Below are positions 1-5,230 of a stretch of DNA of 6,736 bases, piece by piece. Origin of the DNA: an uncultured Campylobacter sp. (GTDB taxonomy: Bacteria; Campylobacterota; Campylobacteria; Campylobacterales; Campylobacteraceae); contig NZ_CALKTS010000245.1 of assembly GCF_937997595.1 (NCBI RefSeq), forward strand, positions 1-6,736, in the 5' to 3' direction. Each line of letters begins with the position of its first letter. The first letter of the stretch is position 1. The position numbers and the translations under genes are program-made. The notes below the pieces were generated by a model, which was not told where the DNA came from, did no database searches, and worked only from the letters and a program-made list of their open reading frames with translations.

Positions 1-180
1 ATGCAGCGCGTCGAGGTCTCCAGCCGCGTAGGAGGCAGCCATTTAGGACACGTCTTTGAGGACGGACCGAGAGATAAGGGCGGTATGAGATACTGCATCA
101 ACGGCGCTAGCTTGGAATTTATACCGCTTGAGGAGATGGACGCGCGCGGCTACGGCGAGTATAAAATTTACGTAGAGTAA
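1..180 (+). CDS. msrB: Peptide-methionine (R)-S-oxide reductase MsrB, C-terminal part (5' truncated by window)
   Basis: MsrB reduces the R epimer of methionine sulfoxide in oxidised proteins, or free methionine sulfoxide, back to methionine. The frame is open from the first base and encodes the last 59 residues of the domain. Seen directly are SRVGGSHLGHVFEDGP and GGMRYCINGASLEFIP, which match the conserved MsrB blocks. The Cys of RYCIN (codon at 94-96) is the catalytic cysteine position of the family, and the two His of GSHLGHVF are the usual active-site histidines. The ATG at base 1 aligns to the interior of the domain, so it is not the start. The structural CxxC zinc pairs would lie outside the window. 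The gene may be a stand-alone msrB or the C-terminal half of an msrA-msrB fusion, which this fragment cannot decide. It ends with TAA, and no gene follows on this strand for over 3 kb. Confidence 0.93.
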   Translation: MQRVEVSSRVGGSHLGHVFEDGPRDKGGMRYCINGASLEFIPLEEMDARGYGEYKIYVE

Positions 181-186
181 GCGGCG

Positions 187-269
187 GTTTCGGGATTGGC
201 CTGCTTATTGGGCGGCTTCTAGTTTAGCTTGCAACCAAGCAGTTTCGGGACTGGCTTGCGGCTTGGGCG
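187..269. repeat. Degenerate direct repeat, two 28-bp copies, 55-bp period
   Basis: The copies lie at 187-214 and 242-269. Both begin GTTTCGGGA, continue TGGC and TGC, and end TTGGGCG. They agree at 23 of 28 positions by eye. They start a few bases after the msrB stop codon. Confidence 0.6.
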
Positions 270-360
270 ATTTTGAGGCTAGCCCGCTTGCCGGGTGGCT
301 TTGGGTTATGCTTACGACTTGGAGGCTGGTCTGTGACCGAGCGGCTTAGCGGCTCGGCTC

Positions 361-463
361 GCAATTAGTCGGCAATTTGCGGCTAGATCGTCTAGCTCGT
401 TAGCCCGTCTGCTTATTTGCGGATCAGTCCGCTCGGATTGCAATCAGTCGGGGATTTGCGGCT
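361..463. repeat. Degenerate direct repeat, two 24-bp copies, 79-bp period
   Basis: The copies at 361-384 and 440-463 agree at 21 of 24 positions. Both read GCAAT-AGTCGG followed by ATTTGCGGCT. Related words occur as ATCAGTCCG at 424 and ATCAGTCGG at 710, so a diverged family of units is spread over this region. Confidence 0.55.
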
Positions 464-725
464 CGGATTGTTAATCGGCCTGCTCATTTGGCGTACCAAG
501 CGGTTTTGAAACCAAACCGACGACCGATATGGTGCTTCCGCGGTTCGTCTGCTTCGGCGATTCCTTGGTTTGACGACAGGTTTATCTGCGGCCGTTCTCG
601 TCGGTTTTGCTAGATCGTTTGCCCTGGCGAGCTGCTTCGGTTTTGCGGCTGGCTTGCTGCCGATAGGTCCTGCAACTGAGCTGGTAACCGATCCTGCGGC
701 TGGTCGGCGATCAGTCGGTGCGGCG

Positions 726-811
726 GAATTTAAACAAAGTAAAGGCGGTTCATCCTCCGCCTTAGCACTCGGCAAAATTTGTGCGATAGAATTTAAACAA
801 GGCGAGGGCGG
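726..811. repeat. Imperfect direct repeat with GAATTTAAACAA core, 63-bp period
   Basis: GAATTTAAACAA occurs at 726-737 and again at 789-800. Each copy is followed within a few bases by GGCGGTTC. The 63-bp period is a multiple of three, so translations in every frame also look repetitive, but nothing else supports coding. A related inverted copy, TGCTTAAATTCCATCGC, lies near 919-935. Confidence 0.5.
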
Positions 812-899
812 TTCGGCGGCTCCGAATAGAATTTTAATAGAGTGCGGCTGCGGGCGCACTGCTGCCAAAATGAACGCGCCACGGAGAAGCCGTGCCGTG

Positions 900-934
900 G
901 ATGGAATTTGAGCTCGCATTGCTTAAATTCCATC
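900..934. repeat. Perfect 10-bp inverted repeat (GATGGAATTT / AAATTCCATC)
   Basis: The left arm is at 900-909 and the right arm at 925-934, with a 15-nt loop. The left arm begins directly after a smaller hairpin-forming stretch (CACGG/CCGTG, 880-894). No T-run follows, so a simple terminator is unlikely. Confidence 0.6.
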
Positions 935-1014
935 GCCGCGAGCCGTTTCGGTTTTGCGGTCGGTCGGCGGTTTGATGATTTATCGGCGGATAAATTGGCT
1001 TGGCGGCTAAGGAT

Positions 1015-1030
1015 GGAATTTTAAAATTCC
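1015..1030. repeat. Perfect 16-bp palindrome GGAATTTTAAAATTCC
   Basis: This is a gapless palindrome in non-coding DNA. It is preceded by GAT, so it shares the GATGGAATTT word of the inverted repeat at 900-934. It could be a protein binding site or the core of a small interspersed repeat; the sequence does not say which. Confidence 0.55.
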
Positions 1031-1104
1031 AAATACGATAAAAATTTAGCGGTAGTGGAATTTTAAAAATTTATCGATACGGAATTTCATGCGGCGCGAG
1101 CCGC

Positions 1105-1132
1105 TAAATAAAAATGCGCGGACGCAGTCCGC
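1105..1132 (-). terminator. Possible rho-independent terminator, minus strand
   Basis: Read on the minus strand, GCGGAC-TGC-GTCCGC (1132-1118) forms a perfect 6-bp stem with a 3-nt loop. It is followed after two bases by ATTTTTATTTA. It could end transcription arriving from the minus-strand genes that finish at 1400, although it lies about 270 bp beyond them. A second hairpin, GCGGC-GCGA-GCCGC (1091-1104 on the + strand), follows immediately. Confidence 0.4.
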
Positions 1133-1163
1133 CCCGCTAGCGTCGTCGGAGGTTGGGTGGGGT

Positions 1164-1215
1164 TTGGGGCGGGAAGGGGAGCGACCTCGCAATTGGGGCT
1201 CCCTTCCCGCCCCAA
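1164..1215. repeat. Very strong GC-rich hairpin
   Basis: The left arm TTGGGGCGGGAAGGGGAGC (1164-1182) pairs with the right arm GCTCCCTTCCCGCCCCAA (1198-1215). Pairing is complete except for one bulged G, and the loop is 15 nt. No U-tract follows on either strand, so this is not a standard intrinsic terminator. One arm is purine-rich and the other pyrimidine-rich. It may be a structured RNA element or the ends of a small inverted-repeat element. Confidence 0.7.
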
Positions 1216-1251
1216 GAAACAGAAAATACGGCATAAAATTCGCAAGTCGTG

Positions 1252-1416
1252 AATTTGGGGATAAAATTTTGAAATTTTACTTTTTAAGACACGGAAGCGG
1301 TGCATGCTTAGTAAGAGATGCGGCGTAAAATTTGAAATTCTGCAACGAAAACGGCGTCTATGCAATGCCCGTTCTGCATCCGCGTCGCAAATTTTAAATT
1401 TAGGATAAAATTTTGA
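1252..1416. repeat. Spaced direct repeat with GGATAAAATTTTGA core
   Basis: Near-identical words occur at 1252-1272 (AATTT, GGGGATAAAATTTTGA) and 1397-1416 (AATTT, AGGATAAAATTTTGA), about 145 bp apart. The second copy contains the stop codon of the small minus-strand ORF ending at 1400. Read on the other strand, the core is AAATTTTATCC. That word also occurs twice inside the extra segment of aguB, near 5922 and, as GAATTTTATCC, near 6018. Confidence 0.5.
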
Positions 1417-1609
1417 TGACGAGCCCCGCGCAAAATAGAAAAATCCCCGCATAGATCGCTAAAAACGGCGCGATTATCGCATAGTGAATGATGAACTCGA
1501 AAAAATTGTAGATCAAATGCTTGCTTTTGGGCTCTTTAAATTTTAATTCTAGCGGCTCGCTCGAATCAAACGGCGTATTGGATCGCAAGATGTGCTTTGG
1601 ACTAAACAT
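1400..1609 (-). CDS. Small hydrophobic membrane protein, unknown function (possibly the 3' half of a frameshifted gene)
   Basis: I do not recognise this 69-residue product. It has a charged N-terminal half (ELKFKEPKSKH) followed by one long hydrophobic stretch, residues about 35-67, with YAIIAPFLAIYAGIFLFC; this could be one long or two short membrane helices. No Shine-Dalgarno sequence precedes the ATG at 1609. The same frame stays open upstream to 1651, reading AIEYFVRWMFSPKHIL, and overlaps the preceding small ORF. This suggests it may be the continuation of that ORF after a one-base frameshift rather than a separate gene. The alternative is translational coupling through the 8-nt overlap. 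Confidence 0.45.
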   Translation of the reverse strand: MFSPKHILRSNTPFDSSEPLELKFKEPKSKHLIYNFFEFIIHYAIIAPFLAIYAGIFLFCAGLVIKILS

Positions 1610-1751
1610 CCAGCGTACGAAATATTCTATTGCGCTGCATATAGTCTTTGCCTATGCCCAATACGCCGTTTATATAGCATACAAAGCCAAAGCCGCCGAA
1701 AAACAAAATGAGCCCGATATCGATCAGCTTATCGCTTATAAGATATCCCAT
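1602..1751 (-). CDS. 49-residue membrane ORF, unknown function (possibly the 5' half of a frameshifted gene)
   Basis: The frame encodes MGYLISDKLIDIG and then a hydrophobic stretch (LILFFGGFGFVCYINGVLGIG, residues about 14-34), consistent with one membrane helix. It begins 16 nt after the stop of the 207-residue membrane protein upstream, so the two are probably co-transcribed. Only a weak AAAGA lies about 8 nt before the ATG. Its end is RNRIFRTLDV. In the alternative frame the same DNA reads SAIEYFVRWMFSPKHIL, which looks more protein-like. Deleting one base between 1605 and 1651 would join it to the next ORF, giving a protein of about 117 residues with two or three helices. Confidence 0.45.
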   Translation of the reverse strand: MGYLISDKLIDIGLILFFGGFGFVCYINGVLGIGKDYMQRNRIFRTLDV

Positions 1752-1767
1752 TCTTCAAATCTTTTGA

Positions 1768-2391
1768 TTAATATTTTTTCAAATTTTTAAAACCACAGAT
1801 TGTAAAAATCAAACCCCAAGAACCAACGCCGCAACCGGCAATAAACCATAGAGAAAAAAATGTAATCCAAAAATACATCTTAATTTTCGAGGCAAAATAT
1901 AGGTTAAAGCTTTTTAGTCCGAAGCTGATTTCTCCCGTAGCCATTTCGCCTAGATAATAATACGTAGTTCCCAGATATCCCAAGAAAAACGTAAATATAA
2001 TAGCGGGAATTCCTTTTGGAAAAACTTTTAAATCATAGATATTTGGCATATTGTAAAAACTAAGATAAATCATCAAAGCCGAGCAAACAATTACCCAAAT
2101 CCACATAAAACTTACGTAAAAAGCTGTAACCTGGGGCATTGCGCTAATAGCTTCAAAGGCTTCGATATTCGGAAAAATTCCTTTCATAAATTTAACGAAA
2201 CTAGCGCAGGCTTCGCTTTTATCTAAAACTTTTATTGGTATAAAAAACACCGATAAAGATATAAGCGCATAAATAGGCATCGAATATTCTGCGAATTTAG
2301 AGAGCTTGGATTTTTTGCGGATTTTCGTAGGTCTCGAATCCCATTCGCGCAATTCGGGCTTTGGCGAATTTTTGTTTTCTAAATCGCTCAT
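1768..2391 (-). CDS. Four-helix membrane protein of unknown function
   Basis: I do not recognise a named family. From the chosen start the product has 207 residues. Its N-terminus is hydrophilic and basic (PTKIRKKSKLSK). Four hydrophobic segments lie at roughly residues 37-55, 89-111, 127-145 and 171-198, the last one Gly-rich (IAGCGVGSWGLIF). An ATG 21 nt further upstream (2412) is in frame but has no ribosome binding site. The ATG at 2391 has AAAGGA at 2405-2400, 8 nt away, so it is preferred. The gene is visibly AT-richer than its neighbours (roughly 35% GC in sampled lines, against 50-60% in the symporter gene), which could indicate separate ancestry. It lies 67 nt downstream of the symporter and 16 nt before a smaller membrane ORF. 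Confidence 0.75.
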   Translation of the reverse strand: MSDLENKNSPKPELREWDSRPTKIRKKSKLSKFAEYSMPIYALISLSVFFIPIKVLDKSEACASFVKFMKGIFPNIEAFEAISAMPQVTAFYVSFMWIWVIVCSALMIYLSFYNMPNIYDLKVFPKGIPAIIFTFFLGYLGTTYYYLGEMATGEISFGLKSFNLYFASKIKMYFWITFFSLWFIAGCGVGSWGLIFTICGFKNLKKY

Positions 2392-2416
2392 ACAATCGAT
2401 CCTTTTATTCATTGCA

Positions 2417-2433
2417 GATTAAATTTTTTAATC
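2417..2433. repeat. AT-rich hairpin between the symporter and the four-helix protein gene
   Basis: GATTAAA (2417-2423) and TTTAATC (2427-2433) form a 7-bp stem with a 3-nt loop, in the 67-nt gap between two minus-strand genes. On the minus strand no U-tract follows, so it is at most a weak terminator or an mRNA structure before the next ribosome binding site. Confidence 0.4.
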
Positions 2434-2458
2434 TCATATTTCGATGATAAAATTTAAC

Positions 2459-3772
2459 TCAAAACGAAATATGCATGCTTAGCGCGATTATGCAAAGCAA
2501 CATCGCCAGCGGCACGTATAAAAAGCGCCCCGTGTTGTACCAAAACGCGCCGTACCGCTTGGATGCGCCCGAATTTACTTCATCTAAAATTTCATCCTTT
2601 TTGATCACCCAAAACCACGAAACCGCGCCGATGACCGCGCCGATCGGGATGATGTAGATCGAGACAAAGTCCATCCACGGCCCCCATTTGACGATGGCTT
2701 CCATATTCACGCCCACGCCGAAGCAGATCACGCACAAAAGCACGAGCGTGCAGGTGCGGTTCAGGCGCGGAAATTTATGCATCAAGGACTCGGCGACGAC
2801 CTCAAACATATTTTGAAGCGATGAAATTCCGCCGAAGATCACCGCCGTAAAGAGGATGATCGCAAAAATTTGCCCGCCGATCATGTCTTGTAAAATTTTA
2901 GGCAGCGTCACAAAAAGTAGCCCCGGACCCGCGGCGGGATCGGTGTGATACGCAAATACCGCAGGGATCATCACTAGCGCGGCCACCATCGCCGCAAGCG
3001 TGTCGAAAAACGCCGTATTTTTCGCAGCCGAGACGACGTCTTCGTTTTTAGGCAGATACGCGCCGTAAACGATCATACCCGAGCCCGTGATCGAAAGCGA
3101 GAAAAACGCCTGTCCCATCGCAGATATCCACACCATCGGATCGCCGAGCTTGCCGAAATCGGGCGTGAATAGAAATTTATACCCCGCGCCCGAGCCCGGT
3201 AGCATGGCGACTTTGACTGCGAGCACCGCAAAAAGGATGAAAAATAGCGGCATCATGATTTTGTTGGTTTTTTCGATACTGTGCGCGCCGAAAAATAGCG
3301 TAAAAAGCGTGCCCGCAACGACGATGAAGTGAAACGGCACGACCGAATAGGGCGTTAGCGCGAAGGATTCAAACCAGGTGTTCGTATCCACGCTCATCAA
3401 AGAGCCGTCTATGGCCTGCGCTAGGGCTTTGAGCACGTATGAGATGATAACTGCGTAGCCGATCGCAATACACAGCGAGCCCGCGAGCGGCAGCCAGCCG
3501 ATGATCTTGCCGACGGTGCCGAGCCCGCGGCTTTTCCATGCGTATTCGTAAGAGCCCAAAGTGCCCGTTCTGGCGCGGCGTCCGATGGCGTATTCGGTGC
3601 TAAGCCCCGCGTAGGAAAACAGCGCGATAAAAAATAGATAGATCAGCAAAAACGCGCCCCCGCCGTTCGTGCCGAGTTTGTAGGGGAAGCCCCAAACGTT
3701 TGCCATACCCACGGCAGAGCCCACGCAGGCGATGATGAAAGCCCAGCGCGAAGAGAAACTTCGTTTATTCAT
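2459..3772 (-). CDS. Neurotransmitter:sodium symporter (NSS/SNF) family transporter
   Basis: This is a predicted inner-membrane secondary transporter that couples uptake of an amino acid or related amine to the sodium gradient. The substrate cannot be read from sequence. It has 437 residues, in the usual range for short bacterial members with 11 helices such as MhsT and Tyt1. The family signature in helix 1 is clear: GSAVGMANVWGFPY (about 18-31), then GTNGGGAFLLIYL. AV and the Asn of MAN match sodium-ligand positions of LeuT. Helix 6 has FFSLSITGSGM (about 223-233), and helix 8 has FGGISS (313-318), whose two Ser fit the Na2 site. The Arg that usually follows NxW/NFL in helix 1 (LeuT R30) is Gly here. 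The start at 3772 has AGGGG 7 nt upstream; the ATG at 3778 lies too close to it. Confidence 0.93.
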   Translation of the reverse strand: MNKRSFSSRWAFIIACVGSAVGMANVWGFPYKLGTNGGGAFLLIYLFFIALFSYAGLSTEYAIGRRARTGTLGSYEYAWKSRGLGTVGKIIGWLPLAGSLCIAIGYAVIISYVLKALAQAIDGSLMSVDTNTWFESFALTPYSVVPFHFIVVAGTLFTLFFGAHSIEKTNKIMMPLFFILFAVLAVKVAMLPGSGAGYKFLFTPDFGKLGDPMVWISAMGQAFFSLSITGSGMIVYGAYLPKNEDVVSAAKNTAFFDTLAAMVAALVMIPAVFAYHTDPAAGPGLLFVTLPKILQDMIGGQIFAIILFTAVIFGGISSLQNMFEVVAESLMHKFPRLNRTCTLVLLCVICFGVGVNMEAIVKWGPWMDFVSIYIIPIGAVIGAVSWFWVIKKDEILDEVNSGASKRYGAFWYNTGRFLYVPLAMLLCIIALSMHISF

Positions 3773-3799
3773 TTGCATACCCCTATTTAAATTTGCGTT

Positions 3800-3805
3800 A
3801 TGGTA
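3800..3805 (-). promoter_or_regulatory. Candidate -10 element for the symporter gene
   Basis: On the minus strand, a TTTTTT run is followed by GCTACCATAA, so TACCAT sits where Campylobacter promoters usually have TATAAT behind T-rich DNA. It is about 30 nt upstream of the start codon. It is a weak match and no clear -35 is present. Confidence 0.3.
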
Positions 3806-3887
3806 GCAAAAAAGTATTTAAATTTTATTTATTGTGCGTAGGATTTGGGCTACAGAGCGGTAAAATTTTAGGGCATTTTGGGTTTGA

Positions 3888-3909
3888 GCTTGCAGAATTT
3901 TGAGCAAGC
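3888..3909. repeat. Inverted repeat GCTTGC / GCAAGC with AATTT in the loop
   Basis: The arms at 3888-3893 and 3904-3909 pair perfectly around a 10-nt loop containing GAATTTTG. It is the first of three similar hairpins in the 309-bp gap between the divergent symporter gene and the tRNA gene. Confidence 0.45.
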
Positions 3910-3930
3910 AAATTTTAAATAGTTAAATTT

Positions 3931-3953
3931 CACTCATAAAATTTTAAAGAGTG
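3931..3953. repeat. Inverted repeat CACTC / GAGTG around the palindrome TAAAATTTTA
   Basis: The arms at 3931-3935 and 3949-3953 flank a 10-bp palindrome with one or two unpaired bases on each side. It has the same design as the neighbouring hairpins, with GC-containing arms around an AAATTT core. Confidence 0.45.
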
Positions 3954-3982
3954 CGCAAAATTTAAGCGAGTTAAAATTCGGC

Positions 3983-4014
3983 GCGATAAATCTGAGCGAG
4001 CTGAAATTTATCGC
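3983..4014. repeat. Perfect 9-bp inverted repeat GCGATAAAT / ATTTATCGC
   Basis: The arms are at 3983-3991 and 4006-4014, with a 14-nt loop containing GAGCGAGCTGAA. The word AGCGAG-T-AAATT also occurs at about 3965-3978, so there are two adjacent diverged copies. No T-run follows, and the element ends about 50 bp before the tRNA promoter. Confidence 0.55.
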
Positions 4015-4061
4015 ATGTCGAAATTTACTCCGGTTTTTGGCTAAATTTAAGCTAAAAACGC

Positions 4062-4067
4062 TATAAT
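4062..4067 (+). promoter_or_regulatory. -10 box of the tRNA-Arg promoter
   Basis: A perfect TATAAT lies 20 nt upstream of the first tRNA base, in the context CGCTATAATCCC. A possible -35, TTGGCT (4037-4042), has a long 19-bp spacer. Campylobacter sigma-70 promoters often lack a clear -35, so the -10 alone is informative. Confidence 0.7.
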
Positions 4068-4087
4068 CCCGTTTTCTTTTATTTCGT

Positions 4088-4164
4088 GCGCTCGTAGCTC
4101 AGCTGGATAGAGCATTTGATTGCGGTTCAAAAGGTCGGGGATTCGAATTCCTCCGGGCGCACCA
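4088..4164 (+). tRNA. tRNA-Arg (anticodon GCG)
   Basis: A full 77-nt cloverleaf with encoded CCA can be folded by eye. The acceptor stem is GCGCTCG / CGGGCGC with one G-U pair. The D stem is GCTC/GAGC. The anticodon stem is TTTGA/TCAAA with loop TTGCGGT. The T arm is GGGGA-TTCGAAT-TCCTC, and the discriminator is A, followed by CCA. The anticodon GCG (4122-4124) reads CGC and CGU arginine codons. Most bacteria read these with an ACG anticodon deaminated to ICG, so a G34 version is notable. The gene sits between its own promoter and that of aguA. Confidence 0.95.
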
Positions 4165-4184
4165 TCTACAAATATTTTTTTCGC

Positions 4185-4190
4185 TATAAT
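4185..4190 (+). promoter_or_regulatory. -10 box of the aguA-aguB promoter
   Basis: TATAAT in the context CGCTATAATCCG is preceded by a T-rich stretch (TATTTTTTT, 4173-4181), as is typical of Campylobacter promoters. It is 27 nt before the aguA start codon, so the leader is short, about 20 nt. The sequence matches the tRNA promoter over 11 bases. Read-through from the tRNA gene 20 bp upstream is also possible, because no terminator is visible between them. Confidence 0.7.
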
Positions 4191-4217
4191 CCGTGAAATT
4201 TTAATCTTGGAGCAAAA

Positions 4218-5210
4218 ATGAGAGCATTCGCCGAATGGGAAGAGCAAGAGGCGCTTTTGGTGTCTTTGCCGCACGCGGACACCGACTGGGCGCCGTATTT
4301 GGGCGAGATACGGGCGGCTTACCGCGACTTTATCGCCGCCGCAGCGAGGTTTGAGCCGGTCGTCGCGATCGCGCCGAGCCGCGAGGATTTTGAGCAAATT
4401 TGCGGCGGCTTAGCAAACGCGAGCTTCGCGCAAATCGATACCGACGATACGTGGATCCGCGATTACGGCGCGATCGACGTAGAGGAGGGCGGCAAAATCA
4501 CGGGGTTAAATTTTCGTTTCAACGCCTGGGGCGGCAAATTTGCAAGCGCCAAGGACGACGCGTTAAATTCCAAGCTTTACGCCGCGAACGCCCGCCCGCT
4601 GCGAGACGTAGATCTGATCTTAGAAGGCGGCAGCGTCGATTTTGACGGCGCGGGCACGATGCTAACTACTAGCGCGTGTTTGCTGAACGAAAATCGCAAC
4701 TCCCTAAGCAAGACCGAACTGGACGCGCGGCTGCGTGAAATTTTTGGCCTAAAAAAGATAATCTGGCTAGAGCGCGGCTTCATAAAAGGCGACGATACCG
4801 ACAGCCACGTCGATACTCTCGCACGCTTTCTAAGCCCGCACATCGTGGCTATTTCGTCGTGCGATGATCCGAGCGATCTGCACTACGCGGAGCTTGGCGC
4901 GATGAAGGATGAAATTTCATCGCTCGAATACGACGTGATCGAGCTGCCGATCCCGCGCGCGATCTTTTATCAGGGGCGCAGGCTGCCCGCGACTTACGCA
5001 AATTTCGTCTTTTTAAACGGCGCGCTCATCGTGCCTACCTACGCAGACCCCGCAGATCCGCACGATCCAAACCGCGCCGCGGACGAGCTGGCGCTGTCGC
5101 GTCTGCGTACGGCATGCGCGGATCGCGAAGTAGTGGGAGTGAACGCACGCGTTTTTATCCGCCAAAACGGCTCGCTGCACTGCTCGTGCATGAATAAATT
5201 CAGGCTTTAA
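4218..5210 (+). CDS. aguA: Agmatine deiminase (agmatine iminohydrolase)
   Basis: It hydrolyses agmatine to N-carbamoylputrescine and ammonia, a step of arginine-derived putrescine synthesis in the cytoplasm. The protein has 330 residues, slightly short for the porphyromonas-type peptidylarginine deiminase family (PF04371). Visible family blocks are EWEEQEALLVSLPH (6-19), DDTWIRDYGAI (76-86), NFRFNAWGGKF (98-108), LILEGGSVDFDG (133-144), GDDTDSHVDTLARF (191-204), and the C-terminal NGSLHCSC (317-324). The expected catalytic residues are present: D82, H197, D199 and C322. The family's usual TDGH is TDSH here. The ATG at 4218 has TTGGAG at 4207-4212. aguB follows 20 nt after the stop and performs the next step, which strongly supports agmatine rather than peptidyl-arginine as substrate. 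Confidence 0.92.
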   Translation: MRAFAEWEEQEALLVSLPHADTDWAPYLGEIRAAYRDFIAAAARFEPVVAIAPSREDFEQICGGLANASFAQIDTDDTWIRDYGAIDVEEGGKITGLNFRFNAWGGKFASAKDDALNSKLYAANARPLRDVDLILEGGSVDFDGAGTMLTTSACLLNENRNSLSKTELDARLREIFGLKKIIWLERGFIKGDDTDSHVDTLARFLSPHIVAISSCDDPSDLHYAELGAMKDEISSLEYDVIELPIPRAIFYQGRRLPATYANFVFLNGALIVPTYADPADPHDPNRAADELALSRLRTACADREVVGVNARVFIRQNGSLHCSCMNKFRL

Positions 5211-5230
5211 ATTTAGACCGAAGGAAAAAT

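Larger units (their letters stand above)
181..1399. other. Long gene-free, repeat-rich region
   Basis: I see no convincing gene in about 1.2 kb. Open frames exist on both strands, but they lack recognisable domains and good ribosome binding sites, and their translations are biased strings rich in Ala, Arg, Ser and Pro. The left part (181-720) is GC-rich and built from degenerate words such as TTTCGGGA-TGGC, ATCAGTCGG and ATTTGCGG. The middle part (720-1090) carries many GGAATTT or AGAATTT words in both orientations. The right part (1090-1400) contains strong hairpins and a spaced direct repeat. It could be decayed coding sequence, an array of small palindromic repeats, or both. Confidence 0.6.

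Noticed and set aside
413..919. Minus-strand open frame of 168 codons in the repeat-rich region
   Set aside because: No domain, no good ribosome binding site, composition typical of a chance frame in GC-rich repeated DNA, and overlap with an equally open frame on the other strand.
181..1400. Possible CRISPR array
   Set aside because: Repeat copies are diverged, periods vary, and there are no unique spacers of constant length.
1087..1452. Minus-strand open frame of 121 codons with recurring KFYP-like pieces
   Set aside because: The recurring residues come from AAATTTTATCC words in non-coding DNA; the frame crosses the strong hairpin and overlaps the small membrane ORF. No homology recognised.
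1521..1790. Plus-strand frame of 89 codons
   Set aside because: It lies antisense to the small membrane ORFs, which have clear hydrophobic helices; its own product has no recognisable features.
4047..4397. Minus-strand frame across the tRNA gene and the start of aguA
   Set aside because: It runs through a clear tRNA and promoter and is antisense to a well-supported enzyme gene.
4908..4921. Perfect palindrome GATGAAATTTCATC inside aguA
   Set aside because: It encodes ordinary residues (DEIS) of a conserved gene, and AAATTT words are common in this genome, so it is probably coincidental.
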